From: CALMEC01 sp031366605
GTDB lineage: Bacteria; Actinomycetota; Thermoleophilia; Miltoncostaeales; Miltoncostaeaceae
Length of the DNA: 64,000 nt
Reading direction: 5' to 3'
Assembly (NCBI GenBank): GCA_031366605.1
Contig: JANLOO010000059.1
Span: 6,440 to 70,439, forward strand
Part shown: in pieces, positions 1 to 8,375 of the stretch
Layout of the letters: the number at the start of each line of letters is the position of its first letter
Position numbering within the stretch: position 1 is the first letter of the stretch
The notes under the pieces: model-generated
The model's database searches: none
Told to the model about the DNA's origin: nothing
Seen by the model: only the letters and a program-made list of their open reading frames with translations
Position numbers and translations under genes: made by a program

Positions 1-330
1 GTCCATGTGTTTCCGTATTCGCCACGTCCCGGGACACGGGCTGAGGTCCTCGGCGATCGGGTCACCGCGGCGCACAAAGACGAGCGCAGCCGCGCGTTGC
101 GCGACCGTTCGGACCGACTGGGGTTCGCCCATCGTCGCCGGCGCATCGGCTCGCGCGACGCGGTGCTGGTCGAGAAGGTCATGGACGACGGCACGGCGGC
201 GGGCTACGGCTCCGACTACACGCGGTTTGTGCTGCCGGCCAATGTCGCGAGCCGTGGCCAGATCGTCTTGGTTCGTGCGCAGGGGCTGATCGGTGATCAC
301 CTGCACGGAATCCCCATCGAGGAGTCCTGA
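1..330 (+). CDS. mtaB: tRNA methylthiotransferase MtaB-like, C-terminal part
   Basis: This is the 3' end of a gene that begins before the window; the reading frame is open from base 1. The visible residues start with VHVFPYSPRPGTRA, which matches the end of the radical-SAM domain of the MiaB/MtaB family. They then run into a small basic TRAM-like RNA-binding tail ending IPIEES. MtaB-type enzymes methylthiolate t6A37 in tRNAs that read ANN codons. The choice of MtaB over MiaB rests on the phrase FPYSPRPGT and on the common MtaB-HIT-PhoH gene order, so it is an inference from a fragment. The stop codon overlaps the next start by one base (TGATG), so it is probably co-transcribed with the HIT gene. 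Confidence 0.75.
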   Translation, partial: VHVFPYSPRPGTRAEVLGDRVTAAHKDERSRALRDRSDRLGFAHRRRRIGSRDAVLVEKVMDDGTAAGYGSDYTRFVLPANVASRGQIVLVRAQGLIGDHLHGIPIEES

Positions 331-673
331 TGTCCCAGCACTGCCTGTTCTGCGCGATCGTCCGGGGTGACATCCCGGCGGACGTCGTCCACCGTGCGGA
401 GGGATTCGTTGCGTTCCGGGACATCGCGCCCAAGGCCCCGGTCCACGTGCTGGTCATTCCCGAGCGGCATGTGGCCTCGTTGGAGGAGGTCGACGGGCTG
501 ACGGCCGAAGAACGCTCGGACATGTTGCTGTTCATCGCAGAGGTCGCGCGGCGCGAGGGACTCGTCCAAGACGGCTATCGGGTGACTGCAAACCACGGCC
601 CGAACGCCCTGCAGAGCGTGTTCCACCTGCACTGGCACGTGATGGGCGGCGCAACCCTGTCACACTCCATGTG

Positions 674-674
<1 letters not shown>
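330..674 (+). CDS. HIT-family nucleotide-binding protein (HinT-like)
   Basis: The 114-residue protein has the normal length of the HinT branch of the histidine triad family. CLFCAIVRGDIPADVV is the typical N-terminus with the zinc-type cysteines, and VFHLHWHVMGG near the C-terminus holds the HxHxH triad, whose middle histidine is the nucleophile. Family members hydrolyse nucleoside phosphoramidates such as adenylated amines in the cytosol; the substrate here is unknown. A tryptophan sits between the last two triad histidines. The start codon overlaps the upstream stop by one base and the stop overlaps the phoH start by one base, so it lies inside a tight operon. Confidence 0.93.
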
Positions 675-1614
<940 letters not shown>

Positions 1615-1618
<4 letters not shown>

Positions 1619-2019
1619 TCGATGTCGAGGCCCGCTCGGATCTCGATGTCGATGTCGCGCCGCTCGTCGATTTGATCGTCCGAGTCTGCGACCACTTGGG
1701 GGTGCAACGCGCGAGCGTGGGCCTGATGATCGTCGGATCCGACGAGATGGCCACGATCAACGGCGAGCACCGAGCCAAGCCCGAACCCACCGACGTGTTG
1801 GCCTTCCCGATCGACGGTCCCGAGGTCCTGGGCGGCTGGCCCGCCGACGGTCCCGAGCCGGAACTCGGCGACATCATCATCTGTCCCGATGCGGCGCAGG
1901 ATCCACTCGGCACGCTCGCGGTCCACGGGTTGCTGCACCTGCTCGGATACGACCACGAGGCGGATGCGGGCGAGATGCTCGCGCTGCAAGACCAGATCCT
2001 CGCGAAGGTCGACGCGTGA
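1615..2019 (+). CDS. ybeY: endoribonuclease YbeY (rRNA maturation factor)
   Basis: The 134-residue protein has the family signature HGLLHLLGYDHEADAGEM near the C-terminus, whose three histidines bind the catalytic metal. It also carries LAFPIDG and the segment LGDIIICPD, both typical of YbeY. The enzyme is a single-strand endoribonuclease that acts in 16S rRNA 3' end maturation and in removal of defective 70S ribosomes. The ATG overlaps the phoH stop (ATGA) and the stop overlaps the next GTG (GTGA), so translation of phoH, ybeY and the lipid enzyme gene is probably coupled. Confidence 0.96.
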
Positions 2020-2795
2020 GCGAACCGCCTCCGCCACGCGAAGGGCTGTTGCGGGTGTTCCGCCGTCAGCCCAAGGAGGCGTTGCCGCGCCAGGGGTCGT
2101 TGCGCTGGTCCTTCACGTGGGCGTTCGAGGGCATCGTCTACGTCTTGCGCACGCAGCGCAACATGCGCATCCATATGGGGGCGGGCTTCCTGGCGCTGGT
2201 GCTGGCGTTGCTGCTCGGGGTGACCAGGTTGGAGTTCATCGCAGTGCTCGGTGCGGTCAGCTTCGTCCTGATCGCCGAGATGTTCAACACCGCGATCGAA
2301 GCGGCGATCGATGCCCTGGTCACGCACTACCACCCGCTCGTCAAGGTCGCCAAGGACGTCTCGGCCGGCGCCGTGTTGGTCGCCACGGCCAACGCCCTCG
2401 CCGTGGCCTACCTGGTGTTCTACAGCCACATCACCGATCCCACACAAGAGTTGGTGGGGCAGCTCCAAGGCAAGCCGTCGCAGATCGTCGTGGGGTCGCT
2501 CATCGTCACGATCATTCTGGCCATGGCGATCAAGGCCGCGATCGGGCGGGGGACGCCGCTTCGCGGCGGTCTGCCGTCCGGCCACGCGTCTGCCGCATTT
2601 GCCGGCTGGGCGGCGATCACCGTCGTTGCAAACGACGTTCGGCACGCCGCGCTCATCTCGACGCTGGCATTCATGATGGCGCTCTTGGTGGCCCAATCAC
2701 GGGTCGAGGCGGGTATCCATTCGGCGATCGAGGTCATCGCGGGCGCTGTGTTGGGCACCGCCGTGACCCTCCTGATGTTCCAGCTGCTCGCATGA
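2016..2795 (+). CDS. diacylglycerol/undecaprenol kinase fused to PAP2 phosphatase
   Basis: The 259-residue membrane protein joins two enzymes. Residues about 30-140 are a DgkA-type integral membrane lipid kinase with the signature EMFNTAIEAAID (E88, N91, E95) and three membrane helices. Residues about 155-259 are a type 2 phosphatidic acid phosphatase-like domain with KAAIGRGTP, PSGH (H190) and SRVEAGIHSAIEV (H235). The first domain should phosphorylate diacylglycerol or undecaprenol, and the second should remove phosphate from a lipid phosphate or pyrophosphate. In the last PAP2 motif a glutamate replaces the usual aspartate. GTG is the likely start because it overlaps the ybeY stop; the 3' end overlaps the cdd start by four bases. 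Confidence 0.9.
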   Translation: MSEPPPPREGLLRVFRRQPKEALPRQGSLRWSFTWAFEGIVYVLRTQRNMRIHMGAGFLALVLALLLGVTRLEFIAVLGAVSFVLIAEMFNTAIEAAIDALVTHYHPLVKVAKDVSAGAVLVATANALAVAYLVFYSHITDPTQELVGQLQGKPSQIVVGSLIVTIILAMAIKAAIGRGTPLRGGLPSGHASAAFAGWAAITVVANDVRHAALISTLAFMMALLVAQSRVEAGIHSAIEVIAGAVLGTAVTLLMFQLLA

Positions 2796-3175
2796 CGGCC
2801 GACGCGTTCTACGCGGTTGCGCTCGCCGCGACCGCGCGTGCGTATCCGCCGTACAGCGGGCTGCACGTCGGGGCGGTCCTCGAGGCCGTCGACGGAACGT
2901 TGATCGAGGGCGCCAACGTCGAGTTCGGAAGCTACGGCTTGACGATCTGTGCTGAGCGCACCGCGCTGGCCAAGGCGGTGACCGATGGTCACCGATCTTT
3001 TCGTCGCGCAGGCGTGGCGCGCGCCGACGGGCTGGCGATCTCGCCGTGCGGAATGTGCCGCCAGTCGCTCGCCGAGTTTGGGCTCGACATGATGGTCGTC
3101 TACCGCAGCCCGGGCGGCATCGTCGAGCGCCCCCTGCGCGAGCTTCTGCCCGATGCATTCATCCTCGACGACTGA
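2792..3175 (+). CDS. cdd: cytidine deaminase
   Basis: The 127-residue protein matches homotetrameric cytidine deaminase. It has YPPYSGLHVGAVLE near the N-terminus, GANVEFGSYGLTICAERTAL with the zinc cysteine and catalytic glutamate near residues 50-55, and SPCGMCRQ with the two remaining zinc cysteines near residue 88. It converts cytidine and deoxycytidine to uridine and deoxyuridine in pyrimidine salvage. The ATG overlaps the stop of the kinase/phosphatase gene (ATGA). A 77-bp gap with no clear hairpin separates it from era. Confidence 0.95.
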   Translation: MTADAFYAVALAATARAYPPYSGLHVGAVLEAVDGTLIEGANVEFGSYGLTICAERTALAKAVTDGHRSFRRAGVARADGLAISPCGMCRQSLAEFGLDMMVVYRSPGGIVERPLRELLPDAFILDD

Positions 3176-3252
3176 ATTGAGGCACGGATGCGAACAGTAA
3201 TGACGCGACGGCCTATTGGCGATGGCCACTTGGCCGCGACCTGGGTGTCCGT

Positions 3253-4131
3253 ATGAGCTTCCGTTCGGGCTTCGTGGCCCTGGCCGGACGGCCCAACGTG
3301 GGCAAGTCCACACTCGCCAACGCGTTGTCCGGTGTCCATGTCGCGGCTGTGTCGCCGCGACCGCAAACCACGCGCCGCCGTGTCACGGCAGTCGTTCACG
3401 ACACGGATTGGCAGGCGATCCTGCTCGACATGCCGGGCTTCCAGAAGCCCGCGGACGGTCTGACCAAACGTATGCAGACCGCGGTCGACCAGGCGGTCGC
3501 CGATTGCGATGCCGCGATCTTCATGGTCAACGCGGCCGAGTCCGTGGGTGGTGGCGATCGGTTCATCGCCGAGCGCCTCAAGTCCGCCGGACTACCGGTC
3601 ATCGTCGTCGTCAACCAGGTCGACCGCGTTGCGCCTGATGCGATCATGCACACGATCGGCGCCGTCGCGCAGTTGCTCGACTTCGCCGCGCTGCACCCGG
3701 TCAGCGCGCTGACCGGGGACGGCCTCGCGGCCCTCAGAGTGGATCTGGCCGCCCTGCTGCCGGAAGGGCCGGCGTACTTCCCGCCGGGCGTCGCGACCGA
3801 CCAGACCGACGACGAGTTGGCGGGCGAGATCATCCGTGAGGCGGCCCTGCAGCGAGTGCGTGACGAGGTGCCCCACGCGGTCGCGGTGCAGGTCGAGGTC
3901 ATCGAACCCACCGCTGACGGGCGAGTGGTGCGCGCGGCGATTCTGGTGGAGACAAACTCGCAGAAGGGCATCCTGGTCGGGCACGGCGGGCAGATGATCC
4001 GCGCGATCGGCCAGGCCTCACGCGAGATCTTGGCCCGCATGTGGGGCGAACCGGTCCACACCGACCTGACGGTCAAGGTACGACCCAAATGGCGGCGCGA
4101 CGAGACCATGCTGGACCGCCTGGGTCTCTGA
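3253..4131 (+). CDS. era: GTPase Era
   Basis: The 292-residue protein has the Era layout. The N-terminal GTPase domain has G1 GRPNVGKST at about residue 12 and the effector PRPQTTRRRV near residue 36. The C-terminal KH domain has ILVGHGGQMIRAIGQASRE and ends in RRDETMLDRLGL. Era binds the 3' end of 16S rRNA during 30S assembly. Two consensus motifs are altered: G3 reads DMPG instead of DTPG, and G4 reads NQVD instead of NKxD. The ATG is the only good start. The following 213 bp hold no gene; GTTGAG and CTCAAC arms about 4277-4307 could form a weak hairpin. Confidence 0.95.
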   Translation: MSFRSGFVALAGRPNVGKSTLANALSGVHVAAVSPRPQTTRRRVTAVVHDTDWQAILLDMPGFQKPADGLTKRMQTAVDQAVADCDAAIFMVNAAESVGGGDRFIAERLKSAGLPVIVVVNQVDRVAPDAIMHTIGAVAQLLDFAALHPVSALTGDGLAALRVDLAALLPEGPAYFPPGVATDQTDDELAGEIIREAALQRVRDEVPHAVAVQVEVIEPTADGRVVRAAILVETNSQKGILVGHGGQMIRAIGQASREILARMWGEPVHTDLTVKVRPKWRRDETMLDRLGL

Positions 4132-4344
4132 GCGCAGGTGCGTTGTCCGCAAGAGCGGGGACATTGTGATCATATCGCGGGCGACCGGCGGTCAGGTTGC
4201 GGGGTCAGGCTGCCATCGACGTCGTGGCGGAGGTCGAGGTCGGTGATCCACAAGGGTCATGGTGCCAACCGATCCCGTTGAGGGTTCGATGAGCAAGACT
4301 CAACCCTGAGGCTGGTATCGTCGCCAGTCCCGACATCGGACGCG

Positions 4345-5355
4345 ATGCTCAAAGAACACGACGTGCGCGACTTGGCCGAAGTGGGCGGGTCGATCCAGGT
4401 GGTCCATCACGAGCGCAACCCCGGTTGTGCGTTCGATCTGGGCTGGGTGGAGTCGGTTCACGTCAACCGCAGCGCGGTTGAGCGACGCACTGCCACGCTG
4501 ACCACGCGACGCACCGTCAAGAAGGACTGGCAGGCCGCGTGGCTGCTGCGTGCGATCCAATGCATCGACCTGACCACCCTGTCGGGTGACGACACGCCGG
4601 GCAACGTGCATCGCCTGTGCGCCAAAGCGCGACAGCCGGTCCGCCAGGATCTGCTGGCCGCGTTGGGAGTCCCCACCGGGGCCGTGCACACCGCGGCGGT
4701 TTGCGTCTACCACCACTTCGTGGCGGATGCCGTCGCGGCGCTTCGTGGGAGCGCCATCCCCGTGGCCGCCGTCTCGACCGGGTTTCCAGCGGGCCTCGTG
4801 TCGCATGAGGTCAAGCTCCGCGAGATCGCCGACTCGGTCGCGGCGGGGGCGGCCGAGATCGACATCGTCATCAGTCGCCACCTCGTCCTGACCGGCGATT
4901 GGCGCGGGCTCTACGACGAGGTGCGGTCGTTCCGCGCGGCGTGCGGTGATGCGCACATCAAGACGATCCTGGCGACGGGCGAGCTGGCCACGCTGACCAA
5001 CGTGGCGCGCGCGAGCCTGGCGTGCATGATGGCGGGCGCGGACTTCATCAAGACCTCGACGGGCAAGGAGCCGGTCAACGCGACGCTGCCGGTCAGCCTG
5101 GTCATGGTTCGCGCGATCCGCGACTTCAACGAACGCACGCGCGGGGTCGTCGGCTTCAAGCCTGCGGGTGGCATCCGCACAGCGCGACAGGCAACCGATT
5201 GGTTGGCGCTGATCAAAGAGGAGCTTGGCGATGCGTGGCTTTCGCCGGATCTGTTTCGGTTCGGCGCGAGCAGCTTGTTGGGTGACATCGAGCGCCAGCT
5301 CGAGCACTACGTCACCGGCGCCTACTCGGCGGACTTCCGCCACCCCATGGCCTAA
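4345..5355 (+). CDS. deoC: deoxyribose-phosphate aldolase, eukaryote (DERA)-like type
   Basis: The 336-residue class I aldolase cleaves 2-deoxyribose-5-phosphate to glyceraldehyde-3-phosphate and acetaldehyde. The Schiff-base lysine is K236 in ADFIKTSTGK, with D173 in EIDIVI and K272 in GFKPAGGIRT. Its length, its 60-residue N-terminal extension and phrases such as RRTVKKDWQAAWLL, IDLTTLSGDDTPGN and FRFGASSLLGDIERQ match animal DERA as I remember it, far more than the short bacterial DeoC. A second, bacterial-type deoC lies at 11532. The stop overlaps the ALDH16 start by one base, so the two should be made together, and the acetaldehyde produced could be a substrate of the neighbour. Confidence 0.92.
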   Translation: MLKEHDVRDLAEVGGSIQVVHHERNPGCAFDLGWVESVHVNRSAVERRTATLTTRRTVKKDWQAAWLLRAIQCIDLTTLSGDDTPGNVHRLCAKARQPVRQDLLAALGVPTGAVHTAAVCVYHHFVADAVAALRGSAIPVAAVSTGFPAGLVSHEVKLREIADSVAAGAAEIDIVISRHLVLTGDWRGLYDEVRSFRAACGDAHIKTILATGELATLTNVARASLACMMAGADFIKTSTGKEPVNATLPVSLVMVRAIRDFNERTRGVVGFKPAGGIRTARQATDWLALIKEELGDAWLSPDLFRFGASSLLGDIERQLEHYVTGAYSADFRHPMA

Positions 5356-7712
5356 TGGGCTCCCGGGTCTGGGATCTGCTGGACACGATGGACTACGGCC
5401 CGGCACCGGAGTCCGCCGGCAGCGTCAACGAGTGGTTGGACGGGCACAACCGGCGGTTCGGGCTTTTCATCGACGGGGCGTTCACCGAACCGGGCGAGAC
5501 TTTCACGACCGTCAACCCCGGCAACGCCACGTCGATCGCAGAGGTCACCCAGGCGACGACGGCCGACGTCGACGCGGCGGTTGCAGCTGCTCGCCAGGCG
5601 TTCCCGGCGTGGGCTGCGCGCAGCGGGCATGAGCGCGCCCGGTACCTCTACGCGATCGCCCGTCACCTGCAAAAGTACAGCCGTCACTTCGCGGTGCTCG
5701 AGACGCTGGACAACGGCAAACCCATCCGCGAGACCCGTGACATCGACATCCCGCTCGTGGCACGGCACTTCAGCCACCACGCCGGGTGGGCGCAGGTCAT
5801 GGGCACGGAACTGCCGGGATACGAGCCACTGGGCGTCGCGGGTCAGATCATTCCGTGGAACTTCCCGATGCTGATGCTGGCGTGGAAGATCGCCCCGGCA
5901 ATCGCGATGGGCAACACCGTGGTGCTGAAACCCGCGGAGTGGACGTCGCTGACCGCGTTGGCGTTCGCCGAAGTCTGCCGCGACATCGGGTTGCCGCCCG
6001 GCGTCGTCAACATCGTCACCGGCGACGGTCGGGTTGGCGCGACAATCGTCGAGCACCCGGGCATCGACAAGATCGCGTTCACCGGGTCGACCGGCGTGGG
6101 TCGGGCGATCCGCGCGGCGACTGCGGGCACCGGCAAGAGGATTTCGCTCGAGTTGGGTGGCAAGTCGCCGTTCGTGGTGTTCGACAGTGCCGACTTGGAC
6201 AGCGTGGTCGAGGGCGTTGTGGATGCCATCTGGTTCAACCAAGGGCAGGTGTGCTGCGCCGGCTCGCGCCTGCTCATCCAGGAGACCATCGCCGACACGT
6301 TGTTGGCCAAGCTGCGCGCGCGCATGGAAAAGCTGCGCGTCGGCGACCCTCTGGACAAGGCCGTCGACATCGGCGCGATTATCGCGCCCCGTCAGTTGGA
6401 ACAGATCGACGCCCTGGTCAAGCAGGGCACCGACGAGGGCGCGACGTTGTGGCAGCCCTCGTGGGCGTGCCCGACCGAGGGGTACTTCTACCCGCCGACG
6501 CTCTTGACCGGCGTCGAGCCGGCGTCCACGGTGGCGCAGGTCGAGATCTTCGGCCCGGTCCTGGTGGCGATGACGTTCCGTACTCCGGCCGAGGCCGTGG
6601 CGCTGGCCAACAACACCAGGTTCGGTTTGGCGGCGAGCGTCTGGAGCGACGACTTGAATCTGGCGCTGGACATCGCACGTCAGATCAAGGCGGGCGTCGT
6701 GTGGGTCAACTGCACCAACCTGTTCGACGCCTCGGCAGGCTTCGGTGGCTTCCGCGAGAGCGGCTACGGGCGCGAGGGCGGCCGGGAGGGATTGTACGAA
6801 TACGTGCGCCGCAGTCCTGTCGCGCCGAACAAGCGTCCCAAAGCCACACGCGCCCGTCCGACCCTCAACCGCAACGGGATGCCGGCGATCGATCGGACGG
6901 CCAAGCTGTTCATCGGCGGCAAACAAGTCCGTCCCGACGGTGGCTACAGCCGCCCGGTGCTCGACCCCTCAGGCGCCCGCGTCGGCGAGGTGGGGGAGGG
7001 CAACCGCAAGGACATCCGCAACGCGGTCGAGGCGGCGCGTGCGGCCGCGGGATGGGCACACGCGACGTCGTACAACCGCGCGCAGGTCCTGTACTTCATC
7101 GCCGAGAACCTGGCGGCACGCGGGCGTGAGTTTGCGGACCGCATCGGCCAGATGACGGGCATCGCGGGTGAGGCCGAGGTGGCCGCCGGCATCGAGTGCC
7201 TGTTCACGTATGCCGCGATGGCCGACAAGTGGGACGGCGCGGTCCACCACACGCCACTGCGCAACGTGACTCTCGCGATGCCAGAGGCCATCGGAACGAT
7301 CGGCGTCGTCTGCCCGGACGAGTCCCCGTTGCTGGCATTCCTCAGCCTCGTCGCACCGGCGATCGCCATGGGCAACACCGTCATCGCGATCCCATCGGAG
7401 CAACACCCACTGGTAGTGACCGACCTCTACCAGGTCTTCGAGACCAGCGACCTGCCGGGTGGCGTCGTCAACATCGTGACCGGTGGTCGCGATCAAGTCG
7501 TCCCGACCCTGGCCGCCCACAACGACGTGGACGCGATCTGGCACTTCGGACCGGCCCACGATGGCGCCGCAGTCGAGGCGGCCTCGATCGGGAACCTCAA
7601 GCAGACCTGGATCTGGTACGGCGAACCCCTCGACTGGTACTCGTCAGACCACCGCGAGTCCCTGCGTCACGCGACCCAGGTCAAGAACATCTGGGTCCCG
7701 TATGGCGCCTGA
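5355..7712 (+). CDS. ALDH16-type double-domain aldehyde dehydrogenase
   Basis: The 785-residue protein has a full aldehyde dehydrogenase domain at about residues 35-500, with IIPWNF, the general-base glutamate E266 in LELGGK and the nucleophile C300 in GQVCCAGSR. A partial second ALDH domain follows at about 525-785. The second domain has the NAD-fold parts (IGTIGVVCPDESP, LPGGVVNIVTGG) but stops before any catalytic cysteine. This arrangement is that of the ALDH16 family, known from animals and some bacteria. The first domain should oxidise an aldehyde with NAD(P)+; the second is probably structural. It overlaps the upstream DERA-like gene by one base. Confidence 0.9.
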   Translation: MGSRVWDLLDTMDYGPAPESAGSVNEWLDGHNRRFGLFIDGAFTEPGETFTTVNPGNATSIAEVTQATTADVDAAVAAARQAFPAWAARSGHERARYLYAIARHLQKYSRHFAVLETLDNGKPIRETRDIDIPLVARHFSHHAGWAQVMGTELPGYEPLGVAGQIIPWNFPMLMLAWKIAPAIAMGNTVVLKPAEWTSLTALAFAEVCRDIGLPPGVVNIVTGDGRVGATIVEHPGIDKIAFTGSTGVGRAIRAATAGTGKRISLELGGKSPFVVFDSADLDSVVEGVVDAIWFNQGQVCCAGSRLLIQETIADTLLAKLRARMEKLRVGDPLDKAVDIGAIIAPRQLEQIDALVKQGTDEGATLWQPSWACPTEGYFYPPTLLTGVEPASTVAQVEIFGPVLVAMTFRTPAEAVALANNTRFGLAASVWSDDLNLALDIARQIKAGVVWVNCTNLFDASAGFGGFRESGYGREGGREGLYEYVRRSPVAPNKRPKATRARPTLNRNGMPAIDRTAKLFIGGKQVRPDGGYSRPVLDPSGARVGEVGEGNRKDIRNAVEAARAAAGWAHATSYNRAQVLYFIAENLAARGREFADRIGQMTGIAGEAEVAAGIECLFTYAAMADKWDGAVHHTPLRNVTLAMPEAIGTIGVVCPDESPLLAFLSLVAPAIAMGNTVIAIPSEQHPLVVTDLYQVFETSDLPGGVVNIVTGGRDQVVPTLAAHNDVDAIWHFGPAHDGAAVEAASIGNLKQTWIWYGEPLDWYSSDHRESLRHATQVKNIWVPYGA

Positions 7713-8062
7713 GGGCCGTAAACCCTTATACCGCCTGCAAAAAAAGCTCGTTTCGCTGGGTGCTGCCAAGTTGCACTGACCGGCATCCAGCGGCATTTTC
7801 AGGCACGATTGCCACTCGTTTTGCCACTGGCTCGATCCCCAACTCCGAGCTCGCCGGCTGAGCGATCGCGGTTGAACGCCTCGGTGGACGCCTTCAGGAG
7901 GACCTCAAGAGCGGGAAGGGGCCAATCGAGGTCCTCGAATTTCTGGGTGCCGTTCCGAGGCGATGGCCATGGAGGAATGCGGTGAGATGTCGATGCTAAC
8001 CTGATTGGCGAAATCAATCGTCTACGGGTCCGCGCTGGGCAATGGTTGGGAGGAGCCGCCTG
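7713..8062 (+). other. non-coding stretch with insertion-sequence-like end
   Basis: These 350 bases hold no credible gene. The first third includes two nearby TTGCCACT repeats and repeated GGCAT boxes (7786-7830) in a layout like the multi-repeat ends of IS21-family elements, and it shares a segment with 19021-19049. No transposase remains. The last third includes TAACCT near 7995-8000, a possible -10 box, and a strong GGGAGGAG ribosome-binding site at 8048-8055 for the next small gene. Confidence 0.5.
7792..7820 (+). repeat. dispersed repeat, copy 1 (IS21-like end)
   Basis: The segment matches 19021-19049 at 24 of 29 positions without gaps, and the last 14 bases, GATTGCCACTCGTT, are identical. 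A second TTGCCACT follows within ten bases. Both copies lie in non-coding DNA just upstream of small orphan genes. Confidence 0.6.
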
Positions 8063-8314
8063 ATGAACCGGAAGATCCAACATTTCCTACTCGTGTTCGA
8101 TCACGAGGACGGCAGACTCATCGACACCGTGGAATTCGGTACCGACGGCGAGGCGGCTGTGGCTGCCTACTCGGCCAAGGAGAAGGAGCTCGAGGACCGC
8201 AAGCTTGTTGAGATTGTGCTCATCGGGTCGGACTCGATCGAGACCGTCATGTTGACCCACGCCAACTACTTCGATGGCAGCGCAGCGCTGAGCGGGTACC
8301 TAGCAGGAATCTAG
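8063..8314 (+). CDS. small hypothetical protein, 83 aa
   Basis: The gene has an excellent ribosome-binding site (GGGAGGAG, seven bases before the ATG), which fixes the start. The protein MNRKIQHFLLVFDHEDGRLI... looks like a compact alpha/beta fold: a beta hairpin, a charged helix (AAYSAKEKELEDRK), a strand (VEIVLIGSDS) and a final helix with THANYF. Small actinobacterial proteins with this pattern are common, but I know of no function. There is no signal peptide or membrane segment. It stands alone between the ALDH16 gene and a convergent MFS gene, next to an insertion-sequence-like end, so recent transfer is possible. Confidence 0.7.
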   Translation: MNRKIQHFLLVFDHEDGRLIDTVEFGTDGEAAVAAYSAKEKELEDRKLVEIVLIGSDSIETVMLTHANYFDGSAALSGYLAGI

Positions 8315-8375
8315 AGGTTTACGACAGCTGAGCGGACCGATCCCGGGACGGCGCCCATGATTCCCTTGTTGCGCG

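Noticed and set aside
4270..4310. tRNA gene because of GGGTTCGAT
   Set aside because: No acceptor stem or anticodon arm can be built around it.
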